In this document: positions 6,834 to 14,624 of the stretch, one piece after another | Layout: each line of letters opens with the position of its first letter | Numbering within the stretch: the first letter of the stretch is position 1 | The notes under the pieces: model-generated | Seen by the model: the letters and a program-made list of their open reading frames with translations, nothing else | Databases searched by the model: none | Told to the model about the DNA's origin: nothing | Made by a program: the position numbers and the translations under genes | Assembly (NCBI GenBank): GCA_026400595.1 | Contig: JAPLOT010000286.1 | Span: 1 to 19,024 of the forward strand | Direction of reading: 5' to 3' | Source of the DNA: Alphaproteobacteria bacterium | GTDB lineage: Bacteria; Pseudomonadota; Alphaproteobacteria; Rhizobiales; Aestuariivirgaceae | Length of the DNA: 19,024 nt

Positions 6834-8042
6834 ATGTCAGCCAGCACGCCGCCGAAACGCAACTCCCGGCAAGGGCTTTCGACCCGGGCCATTCACCTTG
6901 GTTACGACCCCGCCACCGCCCAGGGTGCGCTGACGCCGCCGATCTACCAGACCTCGACCTATGCCTTCGAATCGGTCGAGCAGGGGGCCGAGTACTTTGC
7001 AGGCCTCAAGCCCGGCTATGTCTACGGCCGCACCCGCAACCCCACCCAGGCGCTGCTGGAGCAGCGGGTGGCAAGCCTCGAAGGCGGCGAGGCGGGACTG
7101 GCGCTGGCCTCCGGCATGGCGGCGATCAGCTCCTGCTTCTGGACCCTGCTGCAAGCGGGTGACCGGATCATCTGCGACAAGATCCTCTACGGCAATACCT
7201 TCACGCTGGCCTCGCAGGGCCTGCCGCGATTCAACGTGACGGCGGACTTCGTCGACCTGACGGATCTCGATGCGCTGAAGGCCGCCGCGGCCAGGCCCTT
7301 CAAGGCGATCTACTTCGAGACGCCCGCCAATCCCAATCTCCGCCTCATCGACATCGCTGCTGTCAGCGCTGTCGCGGGTCGGGCCGGCGCGCTGACCATC
7401 GTCGACAACACCTTCGCCACGCCGGTGCTGCAGCGGCCGCTGGAACACGGCGCCGATCTCGTGGTTCATTCGGCCACCAAGTATCTCGGCGGCCACGGCG
7501 ATCTTCTCGCCGGCCTCGTGGTGGGCGGTGAGGACATGGTGAAGCAGATCCGCATGCATGGCCTGCGCTACATGACCGGCAGCACCATCTCGCCGCTCAC
7601 CGCCTTCCTTGTGCTGCGCGGGTTGAAGACGCTCGAGCTGCGCGTCAACCAGCATGCGAAGTCGGCGGCGGCCGTCGCGGATTTTCTTGCCGCGCAGGCG
7701 GCTGTCTCGAAGATCTCCTATCCCGCCCTTGCCTCGCATCCACAGCACGGCGTCTATCGGAAGCAGATGATCGCCGGCGGAGGTCTCATCAGCTTCGAGA
7801 TCGACAGCGGCATGGAACGCGGCCGCACCTTCATGAATGCGCTGAAGCTGATCAGCCGCGCGGTCAGCCTCGGCGATGCGGAAACGTTGATCCAGCACCC
7901 CGCCAGCATGACCCATGCATCCTATGGTCCGGAAGAGCGGGCGCGGCACGGAATCTCCGACGGTCTCATCCGCATGTCGGTCGGTCTCGAGAATGTCGAG
8001 GACATCCTCGACGATCTCGACCAGGCCTTGCGCCAGATCTGA
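6834..8042 (+). CDS. PLP-dependent Cys/Met metabolism enzyme, methionine gamma-lyase-like
   Basis: 402 residues, the family's usual length. The PLP-binding lysine is Lys216 in VHSATKYLGGHGD; other marks are the phosphate/tetramer motif YVYGRTRNPT, ASGMAAI, ETPANPNLRLIDI and IVDNTFATP. The C-terminal half (AVSLGDAETLIQHPASMTH, then YGPEERARHGISDGLIRMS) is closest to methionine gamma-lyase and cystathionine gamma-lyase/synthase. However, the active-site cysteine of methionine gamma-lyase (YGCT, Cys116 in Pseudomonas) is Asn121 here (YGNT). The enzyme may therefore be a lyase of altered specificity, a sulfhydrylase or a cystathionine enzyme. ATG at 6834 follows AAAGGA. It is divergent from modA, and its stop abuts that of the next gene. 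Confidence 0.88.
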   Translation: MSASTPPKRNSRQGLSTRAIHLGYDPATAQGALTPPIYQTSTYAFESVEQGAEYFAGLKPGYVYGRTRNPTQALLEQRVASLEGGEAGLALASGMAAISSCFWTLLQAGDRIICDKILYGNTFTLASQGLPRFNVTADFVDLTDLDALKAAAARPFKAIYFETPANPNLRLIDIAAVSAVAGRAGALTIVDNTFATPVLQRPLEHGADLVVHSATKYLGGHGDLLAGLVVGGEDMVKQIRMHGLRYMTGSTISPLTAFLVLRGLKTLELRVNQHAKSAAAVADFLAAQAAVSKISYPALASHPQHGVYRKQMIAGGGLISFEIDSGMERGRTFMNALKLISRAVSLGDAETLIQHPASMTHASYGPEERARHGISDGLIRMSVGLENVEDILDDLDQALRQI

Positions 8043-9326
8043 TCAGACCGGTTCCACGCCGCACCAGTCGGCGACGAATTGCGCAATGACCTGCGTGGTG
8101 CGCAGCACCGAGGCCAGGTCCACGCGCTCGTCGAAGCCATGGTAGTTCTCGGCGATGCAGCCGTAGTTCAGCACGGGGATCCTGTCGTAGAGCGCATAGA
8201 CACGGGCATCGAGATAGGCGGTGACGAGGCGGTCCTCCAGCGGTTGACCGGTCACCGCCTGGTGCGCCGCAGCGAGAGTCTTCTCGGCCTCCGATCCCCG
8301 CTCCAGCCGATAGCCTTCCGCGAAGAAGCCGTTCCAGGTCACGCGCGGCGGGTTGTTGGCGAGAAAGGAGTCACGGCGCGCAAATTCGGTGATGCAGGCC
8401 TCGATCTCGGCTGCGGCCGTGGCCGCCGATGTTCCGGGCAGAAAGGCGATGCGGCAGTCGATGCGGCACCAGGCCGGGACCGACGAGGCCCAGTCGCCGC
8501 CCTCGATCTTGCCAAGATTGAGATTGATCGGGTGGTGATGCGCGCCGAAGAGATCATGCGCTTTCGCCTTGGCGTTCCAGCGCTCCTCGAGTTGGCGAAG
8601 GGCGCCGATCACCCGGTATGCCGCGTCGATGGCATTGGCGCCGGTGCCCATGTTGGCCACATGAACCGGAATGCCACGCACTTCGAGCTGGAACCACAGC
8701 ACGCCGAGATTGGCGCGCGTGAGCCCCTCGTTGCCCGGCTCGGGAACGAGGGCCGCATCCGCCTTGTAGCCGCGCAGGTGGGTCATCAGCGCGCCATTGC
8801 CGGTCGATTCCTCCTCCACCACCGACTGCATGTAGACCGTGGCGGCTGGCTGCAGGCCGATGCGGCGCAAGGCATCCAGCGCGAAGACGGCGGAGGCCAC
8901 GCCGGCCTTCATGTCGCCAGCACCACGTCCCGACATCCAGCCGTCGCGGATCACCGGATCGAAGGGCGGGGTGGTCCACATGTCGAGCGGCCCGGTCGGC
9001 ACCACGTCGACATGGCCCTGCAGTATCAGCGAGCGGCCCGTTTCCGTCCTCGGGCGATGGATGCCTACGACGATGGGCGCCCGCGAATGCGTATCCGAGA
9101 TTTTCGATCCGCCCGGATGCCTGGAGATGGCGGCGTCCTCCATCGCGAAGACGTCGACCGTCATGCCGCGCACGCGAAGTTCGCGCGCCATGAAGTCCTG
9201 TACCGTGTGTTCGTTGCCACGGGTCGAGGGGAAGCGCACCAGCTGCTGCGTGAAGGCAAGCTGGTCGGGGAAGCCAACGGCGGCAGAGGAAGCAATGCGT
9301 TGGCGGAGGTCGGCGTCGATGGGCAT
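8043..9326 (-). CDS. M20-family metallopeptidase/deacylase (ArgE/DapE-like)
   Basis: 427 residues. This zinc hydrolase family cleaves N-acyl amino acids, succinyl-diaminopimelate or small peptides in the cytoplasm. Visible motifs: GHVDVVP (His105, Asp107), GRGAGDMKAG with the bridging Asp138, VVEEESTGNG with the catalytic base and ligand glutamates (171-173), PEPG, and the C-terminal ligand region AENYHGFDERVD. The dimerisation domain lies around residues 200-310 (GVLWFQLEVRGIPVHVANM...). ATG at 9326 follows GGAG. It is convergent with the PLP-enzyme gene (stops adjacent in TGATCA) and divergent from yccF. The residues do not settle ArgE, DapE or carboxypeptidase; the substrate is unknown. 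Confidence 0.9.
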   Translation of the reverse strand: MPIDADLRQRIASSAAVGFPDQLAFTQQLVRFPSTRGNEHTVQDFMARELRVRGMTVDVFAMEDAAISRHPGGSKISDTHSRAPIVVGIHRPRTETGRSLILQGHVDVVPTGPLDMWTTPPFDPVIRDGWMSGRGAGDMKAGVASAVFALDALRRIGLQPAATVYMQSVVEEESTGNGALMTHLRGYKADAALVPEPGNEGLTRANLGVLWFQLEVRGIPVHVANMGTGANAIDAAYRVIGALRQLEERWNAKAKAHDLFGAHHHPINLNLGKIEGGDWASSVPAWCRIDCRIAFLPGTSAATAAAEIEACITEFARRDSFLANNPPRVTWNGFFAEGYRLERGSEAEKTLAAAHQAVTGQPLEDRLVTAYLDARVYALYDRIPVLNYGCIAENYHGFDERVDLASVLRTTQVIAQFVADWCGVEPV

Positions 9327-9423
9327 GATGTCTCCAGGATCCGGGGGACGCGATCTTGGCTGCTGGCGGGCATTTTCGCAATTGCTGGAATCGGCGTGAT
9401 GGCCTCACTATATGAGCGCTGCA

Positions 9424-9429
9424 AAGGAG
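9424..9429 (+). promoter_or_regulatory. Shine-Dalgarno that decides the YccF start
   Basis: AAGGAG lies 9 nt before GTG at 9439. A closer ATG at 9434 opens only ATG-ACG-TGA, whose stop overlaps the GTG. An in-frame ATG at 9412 lies upstream of this site. Confidence 0.6.
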
Positions 9430-9438
9430 ACCCATGAC

Positions 9439-9855
9439 GTGAGCCCTGTTTCATTCATATTGAACATCTTCTGGATTGCCTGCGGCGGCCTGTGGATGGC
9501 TGCGGGCTGGCTTCTGGCGGCGGTCATCATGGCCATCACCATTGTTGGAATTCCATGGGCCAAGGCTGCGGTGAAGATGGCCGAGTATACGTTGCTGCCC
9601 TTCGGCTTCAAGGCCGTCACCCGTCCGACTGACGATATCGGCACGGGGCCGCTCGGATTCGTCGGAAACGCCATCTGGCTGATCTTCGCCGGCTGGTGGC
9701 TGGCGTTGGCGCATCTCGTGACCGCGGTCCTGCTGGCCGTGACCATCATCGGCATTCCCTTCGCCTGGGCCCATCTCAAGCTGGCCGGTATCGCGCTCTG
9801 GCCAATCGGCAAGACCATCGTTCCCATCGACACGCCGGAACCTTCCGCCGTCTGA
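9439..9855 (+). CDS. YccF-family inner-membrane protein
   Basis: 138 residues if started at GTG 9439, which has AAGGAG at the right distance and places the conserved FILNIFWIACGGLWMA close to the N-terminus, as in YccF proteins. An ATG at 9412 in the same frame would add 9 residues. Two similar halves are visible: LNIFWIACGGLWMAAGWLL with ITIVGIPWAKAAVKMA and LLPFGF, then GNAIWLIFAGWWLALAHLV with VTIIGIPFAWAHLKLA and LWPIG. This is the duplicated YccF (DUF307) pattern with about four membrane helices. Function is not established in the family. The gene appears to be alone; the next gene starts 107 bp later. Confidence 0.85.
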   Translation: MSPVSFILNIFWIACGGLWMAAGWLLAAVIMAITIVGIPWAKAAVKMAEYTLLPFGFKAVTRPTDDIGTGPLGFVGNAIWLIFAGWWLALAHLVTAVLLAVTIIGIPFAWAHLKLAGIALWPIGKTIVPIDTPEPSAV

Positions 9856-9913
9856 CCCGGAATGCCGTCCGGCGCGGGGCATGAAGGCCCTGCAAAACTA
9901 CTTGGTGACTGCG

Positions 9914-9945
9914 GCTTCGGCGGGCGGCTATTGTCCCGCCGAAGC
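9914..9945 (+). promoter_or_regulatory. Strong hairpin in the leader of the BKACE gene
   Basis: GCTTCGGCGGG (9914-9924) and CCCGCCGAAGC (9935-9945) are perfect 11-bp arms around a 10-nt loop, ending 17 nt before the ATG at 9963. The loop contains TATTGT, which could be a -10 box, so this may be an operator over a promoter rather than an RNA hairpin. There is no T-run, which argues against a yccF terminator. Confidence 0.45.
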
Positions 9946-9962
9946 AGCCAGACAGGTTCACC

Positions 9963-10898
9963 ATGCGGAAGAAATCCAAGGCCATCATCACCTGTGCCAT
10001 CACCGGCTCGATCCATACCCCGTCGATGTCGCCCTATCTCCCGGTCACACCGGACGAAATCGCGTCCCAGGCCATCGCAGCGGCCGAGGCGGGTGCTGCC
10101 ATCCTTCATCTGCACGCGCGCGATCCGGAGACCGGCAAGCCCTCCGGTGCGCCCGACACGTTCAACCGCTTCCTGCCGCGTATCAAGCAATCCTGCAACG
10201 CCATCGTGAACATCACCACCGGAGGCGGGCAGGGCATGTCGGTGGAAGAACGCATCATGGCGGCCGAAGCCTTTTCGCCCGAAATGACCTCGCTCAACAT
10301 GGGAACCATGAACTTCGGCCTCTTTCCCATGCTCAACCGCTACAACGAGTTCAAGCATCCCTGGGAGCGCGCCCATCTCGAAGGCTCCAGGGACTTCATC
10401 TTCCGCAATACCTTCGGCGACATCGAGAAGATCCTGCTCAAGCTGGGCGAGGGGCACGGCGTCCGCTTCGAGTTCGAATGCTATGACGTCGGCCATCTCT
10501 ACACGCTGGCGCATTTCCTCGACCGCAAGCTCGTGAAGCCGCCGCTCTTCGTGCAGACCATCTTCGGCATCCTCGGCGGCATCGGCCCCGATCCGCAGAA
10601 CGTGATGTTCATGCGCGAGACGGCCGAGCGCCTCTTCGGCGACCAGTATCACTGGTCGGTGCTGGCGGCAGGCCGCTTCCAGATTCCCTTCTGCACCATG
10701 GCGGCCACCATGGGCGCCAATGTGCGCGTCGGCCTTGAGGACAATCTCTATCTCGGCAAGGGCCAGCTGGCGCCCTCCAATGCCGCGCTGGTCACCAAGA
10801 TGCGGCACATCCTCGAAGAGCTCTCCATCGACATCGCCACCGCCGACGAGGCGCGGGCCATGCTCGAGACCAAGGGCGGATCCAACGTGAAGTTCTGA
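9963..10898 (+). CDS. Beta-keto acid cleavage enzyme (BKACE, DUF849)
   Basis: 311 residues, the usual family length. BKACE enzymes use a metal ion to condense a beta-keto acid with acetyl-CoA and split it into acetoacetate (or acetoacetyl-CoA) and a new CoA ester or amine product. The metal-binding AAILHLHARD segment (His49, His51) opens the TIM barrel after AIITCAITGSIHTPSMSPYLPVTP; also seen are VNITTGGGQGMSVEERI, TLNMG-like TSLNMGTMNFG, ECYDVGHLYTL, and GLEDNLYLGKG with a probable ligand glutamate. Known members act on 3-keto-5-aminohexanoate, dehydrocarnitine and others; the substrate here cannot be told. It is first in a five-gene coupled set, 21 bp before the oxidoreductase gene. Confidence 0.9.
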   Translation: MRKKSKAIITCAITGSIHTPSMSPYLPVTPDEIASQAIAAAEAGAAILHLHARDPETGKPSGAPDTFNRFLPRIKQSCNAIVNITTGGGQGMSVEERIMAAEAFSPEMTSLNMGTMNFGLFPMLNRYNEFKHPWERAHLEGSRDFIFRNTFGDIEKILLKLGEGHGVRFEFECYDVGHLYTLAHFLDRKLVKPPLFVQTIFGILGGIGPDPQNVMFMRETAERLFGDQYHWSVLAAGRFQIPFCTMAATMGANVRVGLEDNLYLGKGQLAPSNAALVTKMRHILEELSIDIATADEARAMLETKGGSNVKF

Positions 10899-10919
10899 GG
10901 CTGTGCCAAGGAGAAACAT

Positions 10920-11993
10920 TTGACCAAACGCGTCATCGTCATCGGCTCGGGCATCATCGGCGCCTCGATCGCCTGGCACCTTGCCAGGGCCGGGGCTGCC
11001 GTCACGGTGATCGAGGCGGGCGATGCCGGCGGGCTCGCCACGCGCAACTCCTGGGCCTGGATCAATGCCAGCTGGGGTAATCCGTTATCCTATTTTCGCT
11101 TACGCGTTCGTTCCATGGAGGAATGGCGAAGGCTGGATCGCGAGGTTCCGGGCCTTGCCGTGAACTGGTGCGGCGGCCTGATCTGGGATCTGCCGCCTGT
11201 CGAGCTGGATGCCTTCGCCAGGGAACACGCCGGCTGGGGCTATGGGATCCGCCGCGTCGGTCCGGATGAGATGCGGCGCATCGAACCCGGCCTGAAGATC
11301 GTGCCCGACCACGCCTACCACGTTGCGGCGGAGGGCGCGGTCGAACCGGCCGAGACGGCCCGGCTGCTTCTCTCCGGCGCCAGGGCCCTGGGTGCCGAGG
11401 TTCTCGACCATTCCCATGTCAGGTGGCTGGTGGAAGAGGCCAACCGCGTGGTTGGCATCATGACCGACGAGGGCATCATCCATGCCGACGAGGTGGTGGT
11501 GGCGGCCGGCGGCGGCAGCCAGCAGCTGCTCGATTCCGTGGGGATTGCCATCAGGCTGACCGCGCCCCCGGGGCTGCTGTCGCACTCGAAACCCGCGCCC
11601 GAACTGCTGCGAGGACTCCTGATGACCCCGGGACTCCATGTCCGGCAGACCCGCGAAGGCCGGCTGGTGGCCGGCACGGATTTCGCCGGTGCCGACCCGA
11701 TGGGGAAGGCGGACGAGTTGGCCCACCAACTCCATGGCAAGGTTCAGGCCCTTGTCGCGGGCGCCGAGCAGATCGCTCTCGATTTCCACACGGTGGGATA
11801 CCGTCCGACCCCGGCCGACGGCTTCCCGGCCATCGGCCGCCCGCGGAATCGCGAAGGCCTTTACGTCGCCGTCACCCATTCCGGTGTGACGCTGGCCCCC
11901 GCCATCGGCCTCTTTGCCTCAACCGAGCTCATGGATGGCCGTCGCGACCCGTTGCTCGATCCCTTTCATCCTGACAGGCCTGCCCTGCAATGA
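10920..11993 (+). CDS. FAD-dependent oxidoreductase of the D-amino acid oxidase (DAO) family
   Basis: 357 residues with a TTG start; AAGGAG at 10908-10913 lies 6 nt before it. The N-terminal dinucleotide fold is clear (RVIVIGSGIIGASIAWHLA, then VTVIEAG). The C-terminal FAD region has the usual GYRPTPADGFPAIG followed by GLYVAVTHSGVTLAPAIG. Such enzymes oxidise glycine, sarcosine, D-amino acids or other secondary/primary amines, yielding an imine and H2O2 or passing electrons to a carrier. The early GGLATRNSWAWINASWGN replaces the simpler substrate loop of glycine oxidase and is common in uncharacterised bacterial members. With an upstream BKACE gene, a route that makes an amine or amino acid and then oxidises it is plausible, but this is inference. 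Confidence 0.87.
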   Translation: MTKRVIVIGSGIIGASIAWHLARAGAAVTVIEAGDAGGLATRNSWAWINASWGNPLSYFRLRVRSMEEWRRLDREVPGLAVNWCGGLIWDLPPVELDAFAREHAGWGYGIRRVGPDEMRRIEPGLKIVPDHAYHVAAEGAVEPAETARLLLSGARALGAEVLDHSHVRWLVEEANRVVGIMTDEGIIHADEVVVAAGGGSQQLLDSVGIAIRLTAPPGLLSHSKPAPELLRGLLMTPGLHVRQTREGRLVAGTDFAGADPMGKADELAHQLHGKVQALVAGAEQIALDFHTVGYRPTPADGFPAIGRPRNREGLYVAVTHSGVTLAPAIGLFASTELMDGRRDPLLDPFHPDRPALQ

Positions 11994-12799
11994 CCATGCT
12001 GCCGCTTGCCGAAGCGCCCAAGGCGGTGCTCGCCGGATTCATCGCCGTCCTCACCGACATCGACGACACGCTTACCCTTCATGGTCGTCTGCCTGCGGAG
12101 GCTTTTGCGGCGCTGGAGAACCTTCGGAAGGCCGGCCTCAGGACCGTGGCGATCACCGGGCGGCCCGCCGGCTGGTGCGATCACATTGCGCGGCAATGGC
12201 CGGTCGATGGCGTGGTGGGCGAGAACGGTGCCTTCTATTTTCGCTACGATGAGGTCGCGCGGAAGATGATCCGCGTCTATGCGCAAAGTGCGGAAGAACG
12301 CCGCGCCAATGCCGAAAAGCTCTGGGCCGTGGCGCGCCGCGTGCTCAAGGAATTTCCCGGCACGGCGATCGCCTCTGACCAGGCCTATCGCGAGATCGAT
12401 GTCGCCATCGACTTTTGCGAGGACGTGCCGCCCTTGCCCCTGGCCACCGCGCAGAAGATCGCCGATGCCTTCGCGGCCGAGGGCGCAACCGCAAAGGTCA
12501 GCTCGATCCATGTGAATGCCTGGTACGGCACGCATGACAAGCTAACAATGAGCAGGAGGTTTCTGAGGGAAACCTTTGATATCAGAGTCGAAAGCGAACC
12601 CGAGCGGATCGCCTATTGCGGCGATTCTCCCAACGACGCGCCAATGTATGCCTATTTCCCCAACGGTATCGGCGTTGCCAACATCCGGCCGCTGGCGCCG
12701 CTGATGTCGCATCTGCCGCGCTATGTCACCGCGGCAGACGGCGGTCTCGGCTTCGCCGAATTCGCCGACCGCGTCATCCGTGCACGGAGCAGTTCTTGA
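11990..12799 (+). CDS. HAD-superfamily hydrolase, type IIB
   Basis: 269 residues. The four HAD motifs are visible: DIDDT (nucleophile Asp23, acid/base Asp25), the TGRP threonine (VAITGRPAGW), a lysine in THDKLTMSRRFL, and GDSPNDAPMY. The large C2-type cap (about residues 85-195) places it with Cof, sugar-phosphatase and mannosyl-3-phosphoglycerate phosphatase relatives. It probably hydrolyses a small cytoplasmic phosphate ester; the substrate is unknown. ATG at 11990 overlaps the preceding stop as ATGA; a second ATG two codons on (11996) is an alternative. Its place between an oxidoreductase and a membrane protein gives no clear pathway. Confidence 0.87.
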   Translation: MTMLPLAEAPKAVLAGFIAVLTDIDDTLTLHGRLPAEAFAALENLRKAGLRTVAITGRPAGWCDHIARQWPVDGVVGENGAFYFRYDEVARKMIRVYAQSAEERRANAEKLWAVARRVLKEFPGTAIASDQAYREIDVAIDFCEDVPPLPLATAQKIADAFAAEGATAKVSSIHVNAWYGTHDKLTMSRRFLRETFDIRVESEPERIAYCGDSPNDAPMYAYFPNGIGVANIRPLAPLMSHLPRYVTAADGGLGFAEFADRVIRARSSS

Positions 12800-13863
12800 T
12801 TCCAGTGCTGCAGGGGCTCCTCATCGGCGCCGCCGGCGGGACCCTGTGCTGGTTGGCCGGCATGCCGGCGCCCTGGCTTGCCGGCAGCATGATCGCCGGC
12901 GTCATCGCCATCTTCGCCGGCGTGAAGGTCGGCATGCCCGACTGGCTCAAGGCCGTGGCCTTCATCTTCCTCGGCATCCAGACCGGGACGGCCGTCACCT
13001 GGGACACGGTCGACCGCGCCGCCAACTGGCCGCTCAGCATCCTGTTCCTCGGCGCCACTGTGGTTGCGGTGACTTGGGCTTGCTACCGATTCTATGTTTT
13101 TCGCGGCTGGGATGCGCCCACCGCGCTGTTTGCGAGCCTGCCTGGCGCGTTGGCCCTGGTGCTGCTGCTGGCTGCCAACAGCAGCGCCGACATGCGCCGC
13201 GTCACCATCGCGCAATGCATCCGGCTGTTCTTTCTGGTCGCGGCACTTCCTGCCGTCATCAACTTGATCTCGCCGGAGGAGAGGCTTCAGTTGCAGCAAC
13301 CGGTGGCCGGCGATCTCGTTGGCATCGCCACACTTGTCGTGATCGCCAGCCTTGCGGGCCTGGCATTCGAGAAGCTTCGCTTCCCCGCCGGCCTCATCCT
13401 CGGCCCCACGCTCGTGGCCGCGGGTTTCGAACTGTCGGGCATCGTCGACGGCGCGTTGCCTGCCGGCCTTCTCGTCCCCGCGAACATCATCCTTGGCGTG
13501 ATGATCGCGGCCCGCTTCACCGCTTTCAGCTTCGGCGAGTTCCTCGCCGCCCTGCGCGAGGGCTTCTCGGGCTTTCTCATTGCGCTGGGGATTGCGGCTG
13601 CCGGCGCCGCAGTGACCGCCTGGGTCGCGGATCTGCCGCTGGCGCTGACCCTGCTGGCCTTCTCGCCGGGGGGCCTCGATGCCATGACCATCATGGCCTT
13701 CGCGCTCAATCTCGATCCCGCCTATGTCGGCGCCCATCAGGTTGCGCGCTATCTCGGCATGGCGCTGCTCATGCCGGTGGTCACTACAGTTGTCCTGCGA
13801 CGTATTGCGCCTCGCGCGAACGTGACTTCGCCTGCCCTGCGCAGCGGTCTAGATCCCGACTGA
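12796..13863 (+). CDS. AbrB-family (duplicated domain) membrane protein
   Basis: 355 residues, mostly hydrophobic. Both halves of the AbrB/AmoA-type membrane family are seen: GAAGGTLCWLAGMPAPWLAG with a LGIQTGTAV loop and FASLPGALAL in the first, then AFEKLRFPAGLILGP, LGVMIAARFTAFSFGEF and LAFSPGGLDAMTIMAFALN followed by YVGAHQVARYLG in the second. About nine or ten helices are likely. Despite the name, this is not the DNA-binding AbrB of Bacillus; the family is thought to be a transporter or regulator in the membrane, sometimes annotated ammonia monooxygenase. TTG at 12796 overlaps the previous stop (TTGA) and has CGGAG 6 nt upstream. GTG at 12805 is an alternative start. Confidence 0.85.
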   Translation: MIPVLQGLLIGAAGGTLCWLAGMPAPWLAGSMIAGVIAIFAGVKVGMPDWLKAVAFIFLGIQTGTAVTWDTVDRAANWPLSILFLGATVVAVTWACYRFYVFRGWDAPTALFASLPGALALVLLLAANSSADMRRVTIAQCIRLFFLVAALPAVINLISPEERLQLQQPVAGDLVGIATLVVIASLAGLAFEKLRFPAGLILGPTLVAAGFELSGIVDGALPAGLLVPANIILGVMIAARFTAFSFGEFLAALREGFSGFLIALGIAAAGAAVTAWVADLPLALTLLAFSPGGLDAMTIMAFALNLDPAYVGAHQVARYLGMALLMPVVTTVVLRRIAPRANVTSPALRSGLDPD

Positions 13864-14624
13864 TGGAACAGCTCGACATGATCCTGCCCTACAAGGGCGC
13901 GCTGGTGATCGGCGCGCTCGCGGGGTTCCTCCTACTGGAACGTCTGTTCCCGATGGCCCGCCTCGTTCACGGCCTGCGACAGATCGGGCGCAACCTGTCA
14001 TTGGCGGGGATCAATGCCGTGCTGTCCTGGCTGGTCGTCGTGCCGGTCTCGGCCTTCGCGGCGCAGTGGGCGCTGGACTGGCGGCCTCAATGGTGGGGCG
14101 GCTGGACGGGGCTGGTTCTCGACCTCCTGATTCTCGACTGCTGGATCTACTGGTGGCACCGCGCCAATCACGAGATCCCCTTCCTCTGGCGCTTCCATGA
14201 GGTGCATCACCTCGACGAGACCTTGGACGCCACCTCCGCGCTGCGTTTCCACTTCGGCGAAGTGCTGATGTCGTCGCTGGTGCGCGCGGCGCTGATCTGG
14301 GTGTTGGACATCCCGCTCTCCAGCGTCATCGTCTTCGAGACGCTCCTCGCGGTCTGCGCCATCTTCCATCATTCGAATCTTCGGATTCCGGTTTGGCTGG
14401 AGAAGCCGCTGTCTTACGTGATCGTGACGCCCTCCATCCACTGGGTGCACCACCACGCCATCCGGTCGGACACGGACTCGAACTACTCCGCGGGTCTTTC
14501 CATCTGGGATCGCCTCTTCGGCAGCCGCAGCGCCACGCGCCGCACGCCCGACATGCCGATCGGCGTCGAAGGCCGAACCGACCGCAGCCTGCCGGGCCTC
14601 ATTGGCCGCCCGCTGGAGCCTTAG
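13863..14624 (+). CDS. Sterol desaturase/fatty acid hydroxylase family membrane protein
   Basis: 253 residues. Di-iron ligands appear as the usual histidine clusters: WWHRANHEIPFLW (HxxxH), FHEVHHLDETLDATSALRFH (HxxHH), FHHSN, and HWVHHHAIRSDTDSNYSAGL near the end. Several membrane helices lie in the N-terminal half. The C-terminus WDRLFGSR is also typical. Such enzymes hydroxylate or desaturate lipids, sterols, carotenoids or sphingoid chains in the membrane using O2. ATG at 13863 shares bases with the previous stop (TGATG). It is last in the five-gene set and overlaps the convergent ybaK-like stop. As a ceramide operon starts about 1.2 kb away on the same strand, a sphingolipid or fatty-acid substrate is a tempting guess, not shown by the sequence. 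Confidence 0.88.
   Translation: MEQLDMILPYKGALVIGALAGFLLLERLFPMARLVHGLRQIGRNLSLAGINAVLSWLVVVPVSAFAAQWALDWRPQWWGGWTGLVLDLLILDCWIYWWHRANHEIPFLWRFHEVHHLDETLDATSALRFHFGEVLMSSLVRAALIWVLDIPLSSVIVFETLLAVCAIFHHSNLRIPVWLEKPLSYVIVTPSIHWVHHHAIRSDTDSNYSAGLSIWDRLFGSRSATRRTPDMPIGVEGRTDRSLPGLIGRPLEP

Noticed and set aside
9382..9414. Promoter TTGCTG / TATATG for yccF
   Set aside because: The spacer is about 21 nt, too long for a standard promoter.
12721..13737. Long minus-strand frame across the AbrB-family gene
   Set aside because: Composition typical of GC-rich antisense frames; the plus strand has a clear membrane protein.
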